Shown here: positions 1 through 6,822 of the stretch, in pieces
How the letters are laid out: the number at the start of each line of letters is the position of its first letter
Numbering within the stretch: position 1 is the first letter of the stretch
Assembly: GCA_964388835.1 (NCBI GenBank)
Contig: CAYMBZ010000020.1
Coordinates: 1 to 23,534, forward strand
Length of the DNA stretch: 23,534 nt
Origin: UBA1738 sp964388835
GTDB lineage: Bacteria; Bacillota; Clostridia; UBA1381
Reading direction: 5' to 3'
Made by a program: the position numbers and the translations under genes
Notes under the pieces: generated by a model
Databases searched by the model: none
The model's input: the letters and a program-made list of their open reading frames with translations, nothing else
Told to the model about the DNA's origin: nothing

Positions 1-106
1 ATACAGAAATGATAGAAAATCTCTAATAAGAAAAGTTAAAATGGTGTTTGATAACCTTGGAATGAATTTACCCAAACTTGAAATTGACAGTAAGAGGCTT
101 TGTTGA
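1..106 (+). CDS. 3' end of an unidentified gene (cut by left edge)
   Basis: Reading frame 2 is open from the left edge to a TGA at 104-106 and encodes about 34 residues ending LEIDSKRLC. The residues are not recognisable as a family. The stop overlaps the TTG start of the next small ORF, an arrangement typical of translationally coupled genes, and this is the main reason to think it is real. An open stretch this short could occur by chance, so confidence is low. Confidence 0.3.
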   Translation, partial: YRNDRKSLIRKVKMVFDNLGMNLPKLEIDSKRLC

Positions 107-300
107 AAAAAGTATTTGTTATAAAGCGCGGCGAGACTTGGGGATATAACTGCAATGTGGATTTTGACGGAAAATGTATAAATATACAGCCGTTTGAGGA
201 GTGTGAATATGTTCATGTCAATACCGATTCTCCGGTAAGTATTTGTGTCGGTGATAAGAGCTTTGAAGTGAACGAGGGCTTAACTATGGTAAAGATATAG
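103..300 (+). CDS. Small hypothetical protein (65 aa), TTG start
   Basis: No family is recognised. The protein is short, begins LKKVFVIKRGETWGYNC, and looks like a compact soluble beta-rich domain: hydrophobic and charged residues alternate, and there is no signal peptide or membrane helix. The only in-frame starts after the upstream stop (TAA at 91) are TTG codons at 100 and 103. The second has an AAGAGG sequence at 92-97 five bases upstream and is preferred. It overlaps the end of the preceding frame, so the two may be coupled. The next stretch holds a likely broken gene, so this may be part of a decaying accessory or phage-derived segment; that origin is inference only. Confidence 0.4.
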   Translation: MKKVFVIKRGETWGYNCNVDFDGKCINIQPFEECEYVHVNTDSPVSICVGDKSFEVNEGLTMVKI

Positions 301-330
301 GGGCAGATATACCGGTAAAAAGTTAAATTG

Positions 331-470
331 GTGGCAAAAGCAAGAAAAAACAGACATAAAGCAATGTTAAACGGTGAGGTGATTAATGCTGTAAATACAG
401 GCGGGAAGCCTACTGTTACGGAGAATTGGATGATTTAAAAGACGATACGTATGCAAGTGCTTTCAGGTAA
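331..470 (+). pseudogene. Probable frameshifted small gene
   Basis: From a GTG at 331 the frame encodes a basic peptide starting VAKARKNRHKAMLNG and stops at 436-438. At about 420 a second frame takes over without a gap, encoding ELDDLKDDTYASAFR up to the TAA at 468-470. Adding one base near 422 would join both into a single peptide of about 46 residues with a basic N terminus and an acidic C terminus. This suggests a one-base deletion in a small gene, or a sequencing error. No good ribosome binding site precedes the GTG, and no family is recognised. Confidence 0.25.
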
Positions 471-529
471 GTAATTGCTCGGGGAAGAATGTATTTCAAA
501 ATGTGTGCGCTGTTTGCAGAACTTAATCA

Positions 530-566
530 AACTAAAAACAGGAGGAAATTCCTCCTGTTTTTAGTT
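530..566. terminator. Bidirectional intrinsic terminator hairpin
   Basis: A perfect 17-bp inverted repeat has arms at 530-546 and 550-566 around a 3-base loop. The outer stem is A/T (AACTAAAAACA) and the inner part is AGGAGGA. Read on either strand it gives a stem followed by a U-rich run, so it can end transcription of the small genes on the left. Confidence 0.7.
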
Positions 567-589
567 GATAGTCAATATTCGTTAAAATA

Positions 590-618
590 TTGCTTTTTTA
601 CATTATTGATGATATAAT
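590..618 (+). promoter_or_regulatory. Sigma-A-type promoter upstream of DUF1836 gene
   Basis: TTGCTT at 590-595 and a perfect TATAAT at 613-618 are 17 bases apart. The -35 box is weak, matching only TTG. It is the best promoter-like pair in the 290-base gap before the DUF1836 gene. If used, the transcript would begin near 625 and carry a leader of roughly 235 bases. Confidence 0.45.
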
Positions 619-861
619 GATTTCAAGCTAAGATTGAAATCAATGAATTGCCCGCGGCAAGAATTGAAACTTACGATTTTATGAATTGAGTCTGCGTCTC
701 ATGAATTGCAATTTGTGCTGTTTTGGACAATTCAAATCATGCATGAATAAGCAACAAATCACGGCGAAGACAAGCATGGCAGCAAAGTTGTAAAATCATT
801 AAAGCAGCGGTATCTAAATCGTTCACAGATTCTATAATTACTGTCACAGGGGAGGTTTATT
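619..861 (+). other. Long leader/intergenic stretch with hairpins and repeated GAATTG motifs
   Basis: No gene is seen here. It holds two small hairpins: arms 618-626 and 634-642 (TGATTTCAA/TTGAAATCA), and arms 648-652 and 656-660 (TTGCC/GGCAA). The motif GAATTG recurs at least four times between 640 and 710, twice as ATGAATTG before position 710. No known riboswitch was recognised. It is either the untranslated leader of the DUF1836 gene or a decayed intergenic region. Confidence 0.35.
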
Positions 862-1428
862 ATGGAAAAAATAAGCAATTATGCAAAAAAATGTATACAG
901 GAATGTAGTACGCTTCTTAAGGAATACGCTCTTCCGGAATGGGAGGCACTTCCGACCATTGATTTATACATGGATCAGGTTATTGAAGTTGTCAACGGCT
1001 ACTTAAATCCGTTGCTTCTTTTTTACGGCGAGGGCGGCGAAATTACGCGTCCCATGATTAACAATTATGTCAAGCTGAAAATGATGCCGGCACCCGAAAA
1101 AAAGAAATACAGCCGTATTCATCTTGCATATATAATTGTAATATGTACGCTGAAGCAAACGCTGAACATATCCACAATTCAGAAAATTCTCCCTCTCGAC
1201 ATTTCGCCACAGGAAGTCAAAAAAATATACGGCTCTTTTGTAACAAACCAAAAAGCCGCATTTTCGTATATTTTGCATCAAACGGAAGAAATTACCGCAC
1301 CGATGCTTTTGTCCCAAGATGCCGCTGACAATCAAATTGATGATTTAATCATGAAAGCGGCATCCTCGGCGAATATTTTAAAGTGTCTTACCGAGAAAAT
1401 AGCATCTCTCGGCAAAAAATCAGAATAA
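862..1428 (+). CDS. DUF1836 family protein (188 aa)
   Basis: The N-terminal block (about residues 24-50: LPEWEALPTIDLYMDQV, then a hydrophobic helix) matches the DUF1836 family as I know it, a Firmicute family of unproven function often suspected of DNA binding. The MINNYVKLKMMPAP segment near residues 65-78 resembles the 'tnNYvK.glipkP' recognition-helix pattern of MerR/HTH-like proteins. The rest is helical, with no membrane segment or signal peptide. The ATG is preceded by GGGGAGG at 849-855, so the start is secure. It is transcribed toward fhs and its last three codons overlap the end of fhs on the other strand. Family assignment is confident; function is not known. Confidence 0.85.
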   Translation: MEKISNYAKKCIQECSTLLKEYALPEWEALPTIDLYMDQVIEVVNGYLNPLLLFYGEGGEITRPMINNYVKLKMMPAPEKKKYSRIHLAYIIVICTLKQTLNISTIQKILPLDISPQEVKKIYGSFVTNQKAAFSYILHQTEEITAPMLLSQDAADNQIDDLIMKAASSANILKCLTEKIASLGKKSE

Positions 1429-3087
1429 TCCGGTTATCACACCGTTTTCGTCAACATCTATCCGTTCTGCGGCAGGTGATTTTGGCAGACCCGGCATGGT
1501 CATGATGTCCCCGGTCAAAGCCACGATAAAGCCTGCGCCGGCGGATATTTTTATATTGCGCACAGTTACCGTAAATCCGGACGGTGCGCCGATTTTTGTC
1601 ATATCATCAGAAAAGCTGTACTGCGTTTTTGCCATGCACACCGGCAGATTTCCGTATCCGAGGTCGGTCAGCTTCTTTATCTGCGTTTCCGCATTTTTTG
1701 TAAAGCTTACACCGTCACCGCCGTATATTTTCGTAACGATAGCGTCGATTTTTTCCTTGATTCCCGCATTTGTGTCATAGCAGAATTCAAAATCATTTTC
1801 CTTATCACACAGCTTAACAACCTCAGCGGCAAGTTCTTCGCCGCCTTCGCCGCCTTTTGCCCAAACATCGGACAAAACGGTATTTACACCCATTTCACGG
1901 CATTTTTCTATAACAAGCTCAACCTCGCGGTCGGTATCTGTCGGGAATTTATTCACCGCAACAACGCACGGAAGCTTATAAACATCGGTAATGTTAGATA
2001 AGTGCTTAAGCAAATTGGGCATTCCCTTTTCAAGCGCCTCAAGATTTTCTGTCGCCAAATCCATTTTAGCTACTCCGCCATGCATTTTCAGTGCTCTTAT
2101 TGTAGCAACCAGAACTACGCATGATGGCTTTAAGCCGGCAAATCGGCATTTGATATCCAAGAACTTTTCGGCACCCAAATCCGCGCCGAAACCTGCCTCT
2201 GTTATGGCATAATCTCCGAGCTTTAACGCAAGTTTGGTTGCAAGAACGGAATTACATCCGTGTGCGATATTTGCAAAAGGTCCGCCATGTACAAGCGCCG
2301 GTGTTCCCTCAAGAGTTTGCACCAAATTCGGCTTCAATGCATCCTTCAAAAGTGCTGTCATTGCACCTGCGGCATTCAGCTGACCGGCAGTTACCGGCTC
2401 ATCGGAATAAGTATATCCCACTATGATGCGCGAAAGGCGTTCCTTTAGGTCTGTTATTGAGTTTGCAAGACACAAAACTGCCATAACCTCGGAAGCAACG
2501 GTAATGTCATATCCGTCCTCTCTCGGCACGCCGTTCACCTTTCCGCCCAAGCCGTCCACAACATTTCGAAGCTGTCTGTCATTCATATCGACACAACGCT
2601 TCCATGTAATTTTTCTCGGGTCAATTCCCAAAGCATTGCCCTGATGAATATGGTTATCCAGCATAGCGGCAAGAAGATTATTTGCCGCACCGATTGCGTG
2701 GAAATCCCCTGTAAAGTGCAAGTTAATATCCTCCATCGGAACTACTTGTGCATATCCGCCGCCGGCGGCACCGCCCTTAATTCCGAAAACCGGTCCCAAT
2801 GACGGCTCGCGAAGCGCAACCATAACATTTTTTCCGAGTCTTCTCATTCCGTCAGCTAAGCCGATAGTGGTGGTGGTTTTGCCCTCGCCGGCAGGTGTCG
2901 GCGTAATCGCCGTAACTAAAATCAATTTTCCGTCCGCGGCTTGATTTTCTTTTAAAACAGAAAGGTCAACCTTAGCCTTGTATCTGCCGTAACGTTCAAG
3001 GTATTTCTCGCCTATCCCCGCAGTTTCGGCAATTTTTCCAATATCTGACATTTCCACACTTTGAGCTATTTCAATATCGGTTTTCAT
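1420..3087 (-). CDS. fhs: Formate--tetrahydrofolate ligase
   Basis: The enzyme condenses formate with tetrahydrofolate using ATP to give 10-formyl-THF, feeding purine synthesis and, in acetogens, the methyl branch of the Wood-Ljungdahl pathway. It acts in the cytoplasm. From the ATG at 3087 the protein is 555 aa, the usual family length. The P-loop TPAGEGKTT lies at residues 64-72. The family signatures GIKGGAAGGGY and VATIRALKMHGG are intact. The start at 3087 has AAAGGAG eight bases upstream. A longer reading (to 3159) would run across the promoter at 3131-3159 and is rejected. The gene stands alone. Its stop overlaps the convergent DUF1836 gene by 9 bp and no terminator hairpin separates them. 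No mthfd/folD partner is in the window, so Wood-Ljungdahl use cannot be judged. Confidence 0.97.
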   Translation of the reverse strand: MKTDIEIAQSVEMSDIGKIAETAGIGEKYLERYGRYKAKVDLSVLKENQAADGKLILVTAITPTPAGEGKTTTTIGLADGMRRLGKNVMVALREPSLGPVFGIKGGAAGGGYAQVVPMEDINLHFTGDFHAIGAANNLLAAMLDNHIHQGNALGIDPRKITWKRCVDMNDRQLRNVVDGLGGKVNGVPREDGYDITVASEVMAVLCLANSITDLKERLSRIIVGYTYSDEPVTAGQLNAAGAMTALLKDALKPNLVQTLEGTPALVHGGPFANIAHGCNSVLATKLALKLGDYAITEAGFGADLGAEKFLDIKCRFAGLKPSCVVLVATIRALKMHGGVAKMDLATENLEALEKGMPNLLKHLSNITDVYKLPCVVAVNKFPTDTDREVELVIEKCREMGVNTVLSDVWAKGGEGGEELAAEVVKLCDKENDFEFCYDTNAGIKEKIDAIVTKIYGGDGVSFTKNAETQIKKLTDLGYGNLPVCMAKTQYSFSDDMTKIGAPSGFTVTVRNIKISAGAGFIVALTGDIMTMPGLPKSPAAERIDVDENGVITGLF

Positions 3088-3130
3088 TTGCAACATCTCC
3101 TTTGTTAATTTTTGATATTTTATTGTGTTA

Positions 3131-3159
3131 ATTATAGCACAAAGCGGATTGCTAATCAA
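3131..3159 (-). promoter_or_regulatory. fhs promoter
   Basis: On the minus strand TTGATT (3154-3159) and TATAAT (3131-3136) are 17 bases apart, with a TGC just upstream of the -10 box (extended -10). Transcription would begin near 3124, giving a leader of about 37 bases before the ATG at 3087. Confidence 0.75.
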
Positions 3160-3196
3160 TATTTTTAAATAATATATTTTGCACTTTTAACACTTT

Positions 3197-3218
3197 TATG
3201 TAATTTACATAGTATAAT
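3197..3218 (+). promoter_or_regulatory. -10 box with adjoining 7-1-7 palindrome (candidate operator)
   Basis: TATAAT at 3213-3218 is directly preceded by a perfect palindrome at 3197-3211, TATGTAATTTACATA, two 7-base arms around one base. It sits where a repressor would block polymerase, between -35 and -10. The -35 region itself (around 3187-3195) is poor. The 7-1-7 geometry is that of Fur/Zur/PerR-type boxes, but the bases do not exactly match any of those I know. Confidence 0.5.
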
Positions 3219-3257
3219 AACAGAGTTGGCGGTTTGTACATACAAGGAGGTGATTGT

Positions 3258-3521
3258 ATGTATTGTCAAATTAATGAGCAAGAGGCGGTAAACTGTGAAT
3301 GCAGAAGCCGTTGCTGTCGTCTTTATGATGCGGCGCTTGCATTTATTGCCGCTATTATTCTGCTTGCCGTAGGTCTGATTGTCGGTGCTCGTTTTGCCGA
3401 TACACTTTTGTCGGCAGTACCGATTTTGATAACCGCGGCGGTTATTCTTGCAATCGTATTTATTGTAACGCTTCTGACAAGAGGTTGCTGTAAAAACAAT
3501 GCCGCAGTCGACATCGGTTAG
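3258..3521 (+). CDS. Small Cys-rich two-helix membrane protein (87 aa)
   Basis: No family is recognised with confidence. The N terminus (MYCQINEQEAVNCECRSRCCR) holds five cysteines in about 20 residues. Two hydrophobic helices follow (about residues 25-45 and 50-73), and then a short tail beginning TRGCCKNN with two more cysteines. If both helices span the membrane, the two Cys clusters lie on the same side. AAGGAGG at 3244-3250 is 7 bases before ATG 3258; the upstream ATG at 3234 lacks a site. It has its own promoter with a palindrome, and a hairpin follows. Its neighbour is a soft-metal P-type ATPase, which suggests but does not show a role in metal or redox handling. Confidence 0.7.
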   Translation: MYCQINEQEAVNCECRSRCCRLYDAALAFIAAIILLAVGLIVGARFADTLLSAVPILITAAVILAIVFIVTLLTRGCCKNNAAVDIG

Positions 3522-3553
3522 TCCGGATGCGGCAAACATTTCAAAATATTATG

Positions 3554-3578
3554 GGCGGCGGGGTTCTCCGCCGCCTTT
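3554..3578 (+). terminator. GC-rich hairpin after the small membrane protein
   Basis: Arms GGCGGCGG (3554-3561) and CCGCCGCC (3568-3575) surround a six-base loop and are followed by only TTT. The stem is strong but the U-run is short, so it may terminate incompletely. Confidence 0.55.
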
Positions 3579-3617
3579 GCATGTAAAATATTATTTTCAA
3601 ATTTTTGTAAAATCCTC

Positions 3618-3646
3618 TTGACAAACGGTTGATATCACTATATAAT
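3618..3646 (+). promoter_or_regulatory. Consensus promoter of the P-type ATPase gene
   Basis: TTGACA (3618-3623) and TATAAT (3641-3646) are separated by 17 bases. The start of transcription would fall near 3653, inside the palindrome at 3646-3675. Confidence 0.85.
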
Positions 3647-3675
3647 GAACATATGAACATTTATTCACATATTCA
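3646..3675 (+). promoter_or_regulatory. SmtB/ArsR-family type operator
   Basis: An imperfect inverted repeat, TGAACATATGAA (3646-3657) and TTCACATATTCA (3664-3675), matches at 10 of 12 positions across a six-base centre. The core TGAACATTTATTCA (3654-3667) is the TGAA-N6-TTCA pattern of metal-sensing SmtB/CzrA/CadC repressors. It begins at the last base of the -10 box and covers the start site, so binding would block initiation. No ArsR-family gene lies in the window. Confidence 0.7.
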
Positions 3676-3692
3676 TAATGGAGGTGCTAATT

Positions 3693-5555
3693 ATGAGTTG
3701 TCATTGCAACGACCGTTGCTGCGGCGAACATTCACACGAACACAATCACGAGGAACACTGCGAGCAGACAAGCTTGCTCATTATACGTCTTATTGCGGGT
3801 GCGATTTTGTTTGGTATAGGTCTTTTCACCGATTACGCGCCGATTTTCGGGGCGGCATATGCAATATTGGGATATGATGTGATTTTTTCGGCATTTAAGA
3901 ATATTAAAAACATATTCAATGAAAATTTTTTGATGTTTATAGCAACCGCGGGAGCATTTATTCTGGGTGAATATCCGGAAGCGGCGGCTGTTATGATGTT
4001 TTATCAGTTGGGCGAATTTTTATCCGATTGCGCGGTTGATAAATCAAAAAAATCAATTTCATCGCTTATGGATTTGCGCGCGGATACAACAACCGTACTT
4101 AGAGACGGAAAATTTGTTCAAGTGCCGTGCGAGGAGGTGGCGGTGGGGGATATCATTTTGATTACAACAGGAGAGAGAGTTCCCATAGACGGCAAAATCA
4201 TAAGCGGAAGTGCATATTTCGATACTTCAGCCATTACCGGCGAATCGGTTCCGGTTTTAATAAGCGAAAACGGTAATGTAACAAGCGGAATAATAAATAC
4301 AAATTCCGCTGTGCAAATTCGCACCGACAAAACCTTTTCCGATTCTACGGTTTCAAAAATTTTAGAGCTGGTTCAAAGCGGCAACAGGGCAAAATCCGAA
4401 AAATTTATAAGTAAATTCGCAAAAATATATACGCCTATCGTGGTAGCCGCGGCAGTACTGACAGCAATAGTGCCGTCGATTGTTACGCATAATCCTCAGC
4501 ACTGGGTATACACGGCCCTTCTTCTGCTTGTTGTATCTTGCCCGTGTGCTCTTGTGGTTTCGGTGCCTCTTACGTTTTTTGCCGGAATCGGAAGTGCTTC
4601 CCAAAACGGAATACTCGCAAAAGGCGGATATGCGCTTGAAAACCTCGCAAAAGTCAAAAATATCGCTTTTGATAAAACAGGAACTCTTACCGAGGGTATT
4701 TTCGGTGTACACAGCTTCGATACAATCGGCGACGGCGATGAAGTGAAAAAATACACAGCATATGCGGAAGCTTACTCTCAGCATCCCATTGCAAAAGCTG
4801 TTGTTGAATATTACGGCGAAAAGCCGGATGCGTCGGCCGTTACGGAGTACAATGAATTTGCGGGAAAGGGCGTTTCCGCTCTTGTTGACGGCAGAAGAAT
4901 TTTAGTGGGACAAAAGCAATTTCTTATTGAAAACGGTATTGAATGTGAAGCGTTTGAGGAGGCTACGGTATTTACCGCAATTGACGGCAAGCTCCGCGGA
5001 GGAATTTCCGTAGGTGACAAAATTAAGTCGAACGCCGCGTTTTCTTTGAAAGAATTGAGAAAGCTCGGTATCGACGTTTCAATCCTTAGTGGTGATACCA
5101 AAAAAAATGCCGAGAATGTTTCAAAACGGCTGGGAATTGATAAGGTATATTCCGGATTGTTTCCTCAGGACAAGGCAGAAGTAATAAACGAACTTAAAAA
5201 AGATGAGCTTTCAGCATTTGTCGGCGACGGGATAAACGATGCACCGGTTCTTTCCTGTTCGGATGTGGGCATTTCCATGGGAGGTCTCGGTTCGGATGCC
5301 GCCATTGAGGCAAGCGATATGGTAATTATGGCGGATGACCTTGAAAAACTTCCGCTTGCCGTCAGAATATCGCGAAAAACAATGAAAATAGTTAAGCAAA
5401 ATATTTTCTTTGCACTTGGCATAAAGTTTCTCATAATGCTTTTGGGATTTTTCGGTATTACAACCATGTGGCTTGCGGTTTTCGCCGACGCGGGTGTTTG
5501 CCTGCTGGCAGTTTTAAATTCGCTACGTGCCCTGCGGATTCAAAAAAATATTTAA
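3693..5555 (+). CDS. cadA: Zn2+/Cd2+/Pb2+-type P1B-ATPase
   Basis: A membrane pump that exports divalent soft metals using ATP. The N-terminal 27 residues are Cys/His-rich (MSCHCNDRCCGEHSHEHNHEE) and take the place of the usual folded HMA domain. The transmembrane CPC motif is at C283-C285, the phosphorylation motif DKTGTLT begins at D327, the ATP-binding HP at H364, and the hinge GDGINDAP near 511. The last helix carries DAG (D599) with a Lys in the preceding helix, the pattern of the P1B-2 (Zn/Cd/Pb) class rather than the copper class. At 620 aa it is short mainly because the HMA is missing. GGAGGT at 3680-3685 fixes the start at 3693. Transcription is probably controlled by a SmtB-like repressor (operator at 3646-3675). 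ZntA is the alternative name. Confidence 0.92.
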   Translation: MSCHCNDRCCGEHSHEHNHEEHCEQTSLLIIRLIAGAILFGIGLFTDYAPIFGAAYAILGYDVIFSAFKNIKNIFNENFLMFIATAGAFILGEYPEAAAVMMFYQLGEFLSDCAVDKSKKSISSLMDLRADTTTVLRDGKFVQVPCEEVAVGDIILITTGERVPIDGKIISGSAYFDTSAITGESVPVLISENGNVTSGIINTNSAVQIRTDKTFSDSTVSKILELVQSGNRAKSEKFISKFAKIYTPIVVAAAVLTAIVPSIVTHNPQHWVYTALLLLVVSCPCALVVSVPLTFFAGIGSASQNGILAKGGYALENLAKVKNIAFDKTGTLTEGIFGVHSFDTIGDGDEVKKYTAYAEAYSQHPIAKAVVEYYGEKPDASAVTEYNEFAGKGVSALVDGRRILVGQKQFLIENGIECEAFEEATVFTAIDGKLRGGISVGDKIKSNAAFSLKELRKLGIDVSILSGDTKKNAENVSKRLGIDKVYSGLFPQDKAEVINELKKDELSAFVGDGINDAPVLSCSDVGISMGGLGSDAAIEASDMVIMADDLEKLPLAVRISRKTMKIVKQNIFFALGIKFLIMLLGFFGITTMWLAVFADAGVCLLAVLNSLRALRIQKNI

Positions 5556-5559
5556 GAAA

Positions 5560-5611
5560 AATCGACCTCCCGTTGTTGGACTTTTTTAGTCTAACATTTG
5601 GGAGGTCGATT
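5560..5611. terminator. Bidirectional terminator between the ATPase gene and comF
   Basis: Outer arms AATCGACCTCCC (5560-5571) and GGGAGGTCGATT (5600-5611) are perfect over 12 bp. An inner stem, GTTGGAC/GTCTAAC, with one G-U pair, closes on six Ts. U-runs follow on both strands. The right arm lies inside the last codons of comF, so the terminator is partly coding. Confidence 0.85.
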
Positions 5612-6271
5612 GTTTTCTGTAAGTGTGATACAAAGCGTTACCGCCGCAACCTCATCCGCACCGGCATCCCTAAGTGCCGCCGCGCAGGCTTTTACGGTTT
5701 CGCCCATTGTGTAGATGTCATCAATAAGTATTATTCTTTTGCCTTTTACAGATTCGGGATGTGCCCAAAACGCACCGCGCACATTTTCGGTACGGGCAGT
5801 ACCTTTTAAGGAACTTTGACGAACGGTTTCCCGCACGCGAAAAAGCACATCTGTTAAGAGCGGAATTTTAAAGTGCTCCGACAGCACGCCGGCTAAAATT
5901 TCCGATTGATTATAGCCGCGATCCATAACTCTTTTCTCGTGCAGAGGAACGGGAATTATAAGGTCATAATCACCGAGCCATGCATAATCACTCAATTCCG
6001 CGCACAGCATTTTGCCGAAAAGTTCGCCGTACATTCGCTGACCGGAAAATTTGTAGTCTTTAACCGCATCGCGAATTGCGCCGCTGTAGATATACGGAGA
6101 CAGAACGATTTTAACGTTATCCTTTCCGTCAAAGCTCTTATCCTTTGAGGTTAAAAGATTTAAGCGGCAGGAATTGCACACGCCTATTGCCTTGTGAGTT
6201 ATATTCATTTTATCGCGCGTTTTGTAGTGTTTACAAAGTACGCAGAAGCATTTGCTTTTAAAGAAAATCAT
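5591..6271 (-). CDS. comF: ComF family phosphoribosyltransferase-like protein
   Basis: ComF/ComFC proteins join a zinc-ribbon to a phosphoribosyltransferase-like domain and are needed for DNA uptake in naturally competent bacteria. They are also common in species not known to be competent. Cys residues 8, 10, 13, 32 and 35 form the N-terminal zinc site (CVLC and CNSC pairs). The PRPP-binding motif RIILIDDIYTMGET spans residues 179-192. The length of 226 aa is normal. The ATG overlaps the stop of the upstream ribU-like gene (ATGA), so translation is coupled. It is the last gene of the minus-strand operon, and its final codons form one arm of the terminator. No other competence gene is present in the window. 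Confidence 0.93.
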   Translation of the reverse strand: MIFFKSKCFCVLCKHYKTRDKMNITHKAIGVCNSCRLNLLTSKDKSFDGKDNVKIVLSPYIYSGAIRDAVKDYKFSGQRMYGELFGKMLCAELSDYAWLGDYDLIIPVPLHEKRVMDRGYNQSEILAGVLSEHFKIPLLTDVLFRVRETVRQSSLKGTARTENVRGAFWAHPESVKGKRIILIDDIYTMGETVKACAAALRDAGADEVAAVTLCITLTENNRPPKC

Positions 6272-6804
6272 TTTATCAATCCCGATATTTTTTTATAAAT
6301 AAGCATTGTTATAACAGACAAAACAGCGCCTCTTACAAGATTAAACGGCGCTATGGTGTACATAACAAGATGAAGCTTTGAAGCAAAATCAGCTGTAGGC
6401 ATATACAGTGGGAGCATGATGAACAAATTTGCAGCCATTCCCGCAAGTACCAGAGCAAGGGCTGCGGCAACAAGCGCTATGACCGCGTTTTCCTTTGTTT
6501 TTTTTCTTTTGTAAACAATTCCGCATACAAACACAAATATCCCGTTCATTACAAAATTTGCGAGTTCGCCGACAAAGCCTGTCGATGTCATTGTGCAGTG
6601 AAGAAGATTTTTGATAAACTCAACAGCAACTCCCGCCGCGGGGCCTATGGCAAAGGCAATCAGCATTGCCGGAAGGTCGGATATTTCAACCTCCAAAAAT
6701 CCCGCGACTTTTATTTGAAGCATACTGCCTATAACTTGCAAAACAAACGCAATTGCGGCAAAAACTCCCACTTTTACGATGAAATCTATTTTTTTGTTAT
6801 TCAT
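6268..6804 (-). CDS. ribU: ECF transporter S component, riboflavin (RibU-like)
   Basis: The substrate-binding membrane subunit of an energy-coupling-factor vitamin transporter. It works with a shared EcfA/A'/T module, which is not in this window. It has 178 residues with about five or six hydrophobic helices. The segment FLEVEISDLPAMLIAFAIGPAAGVAVEFIKNLLH is written here only by its key parts: EISDLP near residue 40 and GPxAGVxVExIKNLLH near 55-68 fit the RibU group. GGAGG precedes the start. No FMN riboswitch was found upstream; the gene lies 18 bp behind the epimerase gene and overlaps comF by 4 bp, so it depends on the operon promoter. RibU is the best match, but another ECF vitamin subunit cannot be excluded. 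Confidence 0.8.
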   Translation of the reverse strand: MNNKKIDFIVKVGVFAAIAFVLQVIGSMLQIKVAGFLEVEISDLPAMLIAFAIGPAAGVAVEFIKNLLHCTMTSTGFVGELANFVMNGIFVFVCGIVYKRKKTKENAVIALVAAALALVLAGMAANLFIMLPLYMPTADFASKLHLVMYTIAPFNLVRGAVLSVITMLIYKKISGLIK

Positions 6805-6822
6805 ATTAAGTCCTCCAAATCA

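Noticed and set aside
640..710. CRISPR-like repeat array suggested by repeated GAATTG
   Set aside because: The repeats are only 6-8 bases, unevenly spaced and without uniform spacers, and no cas genes are nearby.
3088..3159. Longer N terminus for fhs
   Set aside because: It would be encoded across the predicted -10 and -35 boxes, and the ATG at 3087 has the proper ribosome site and gives the family length.
6805..6822. FMN riboswitch before the ribU-like gene
   Set aside because: The gap is 18 bases and consists mainly of the ribosome binding site.
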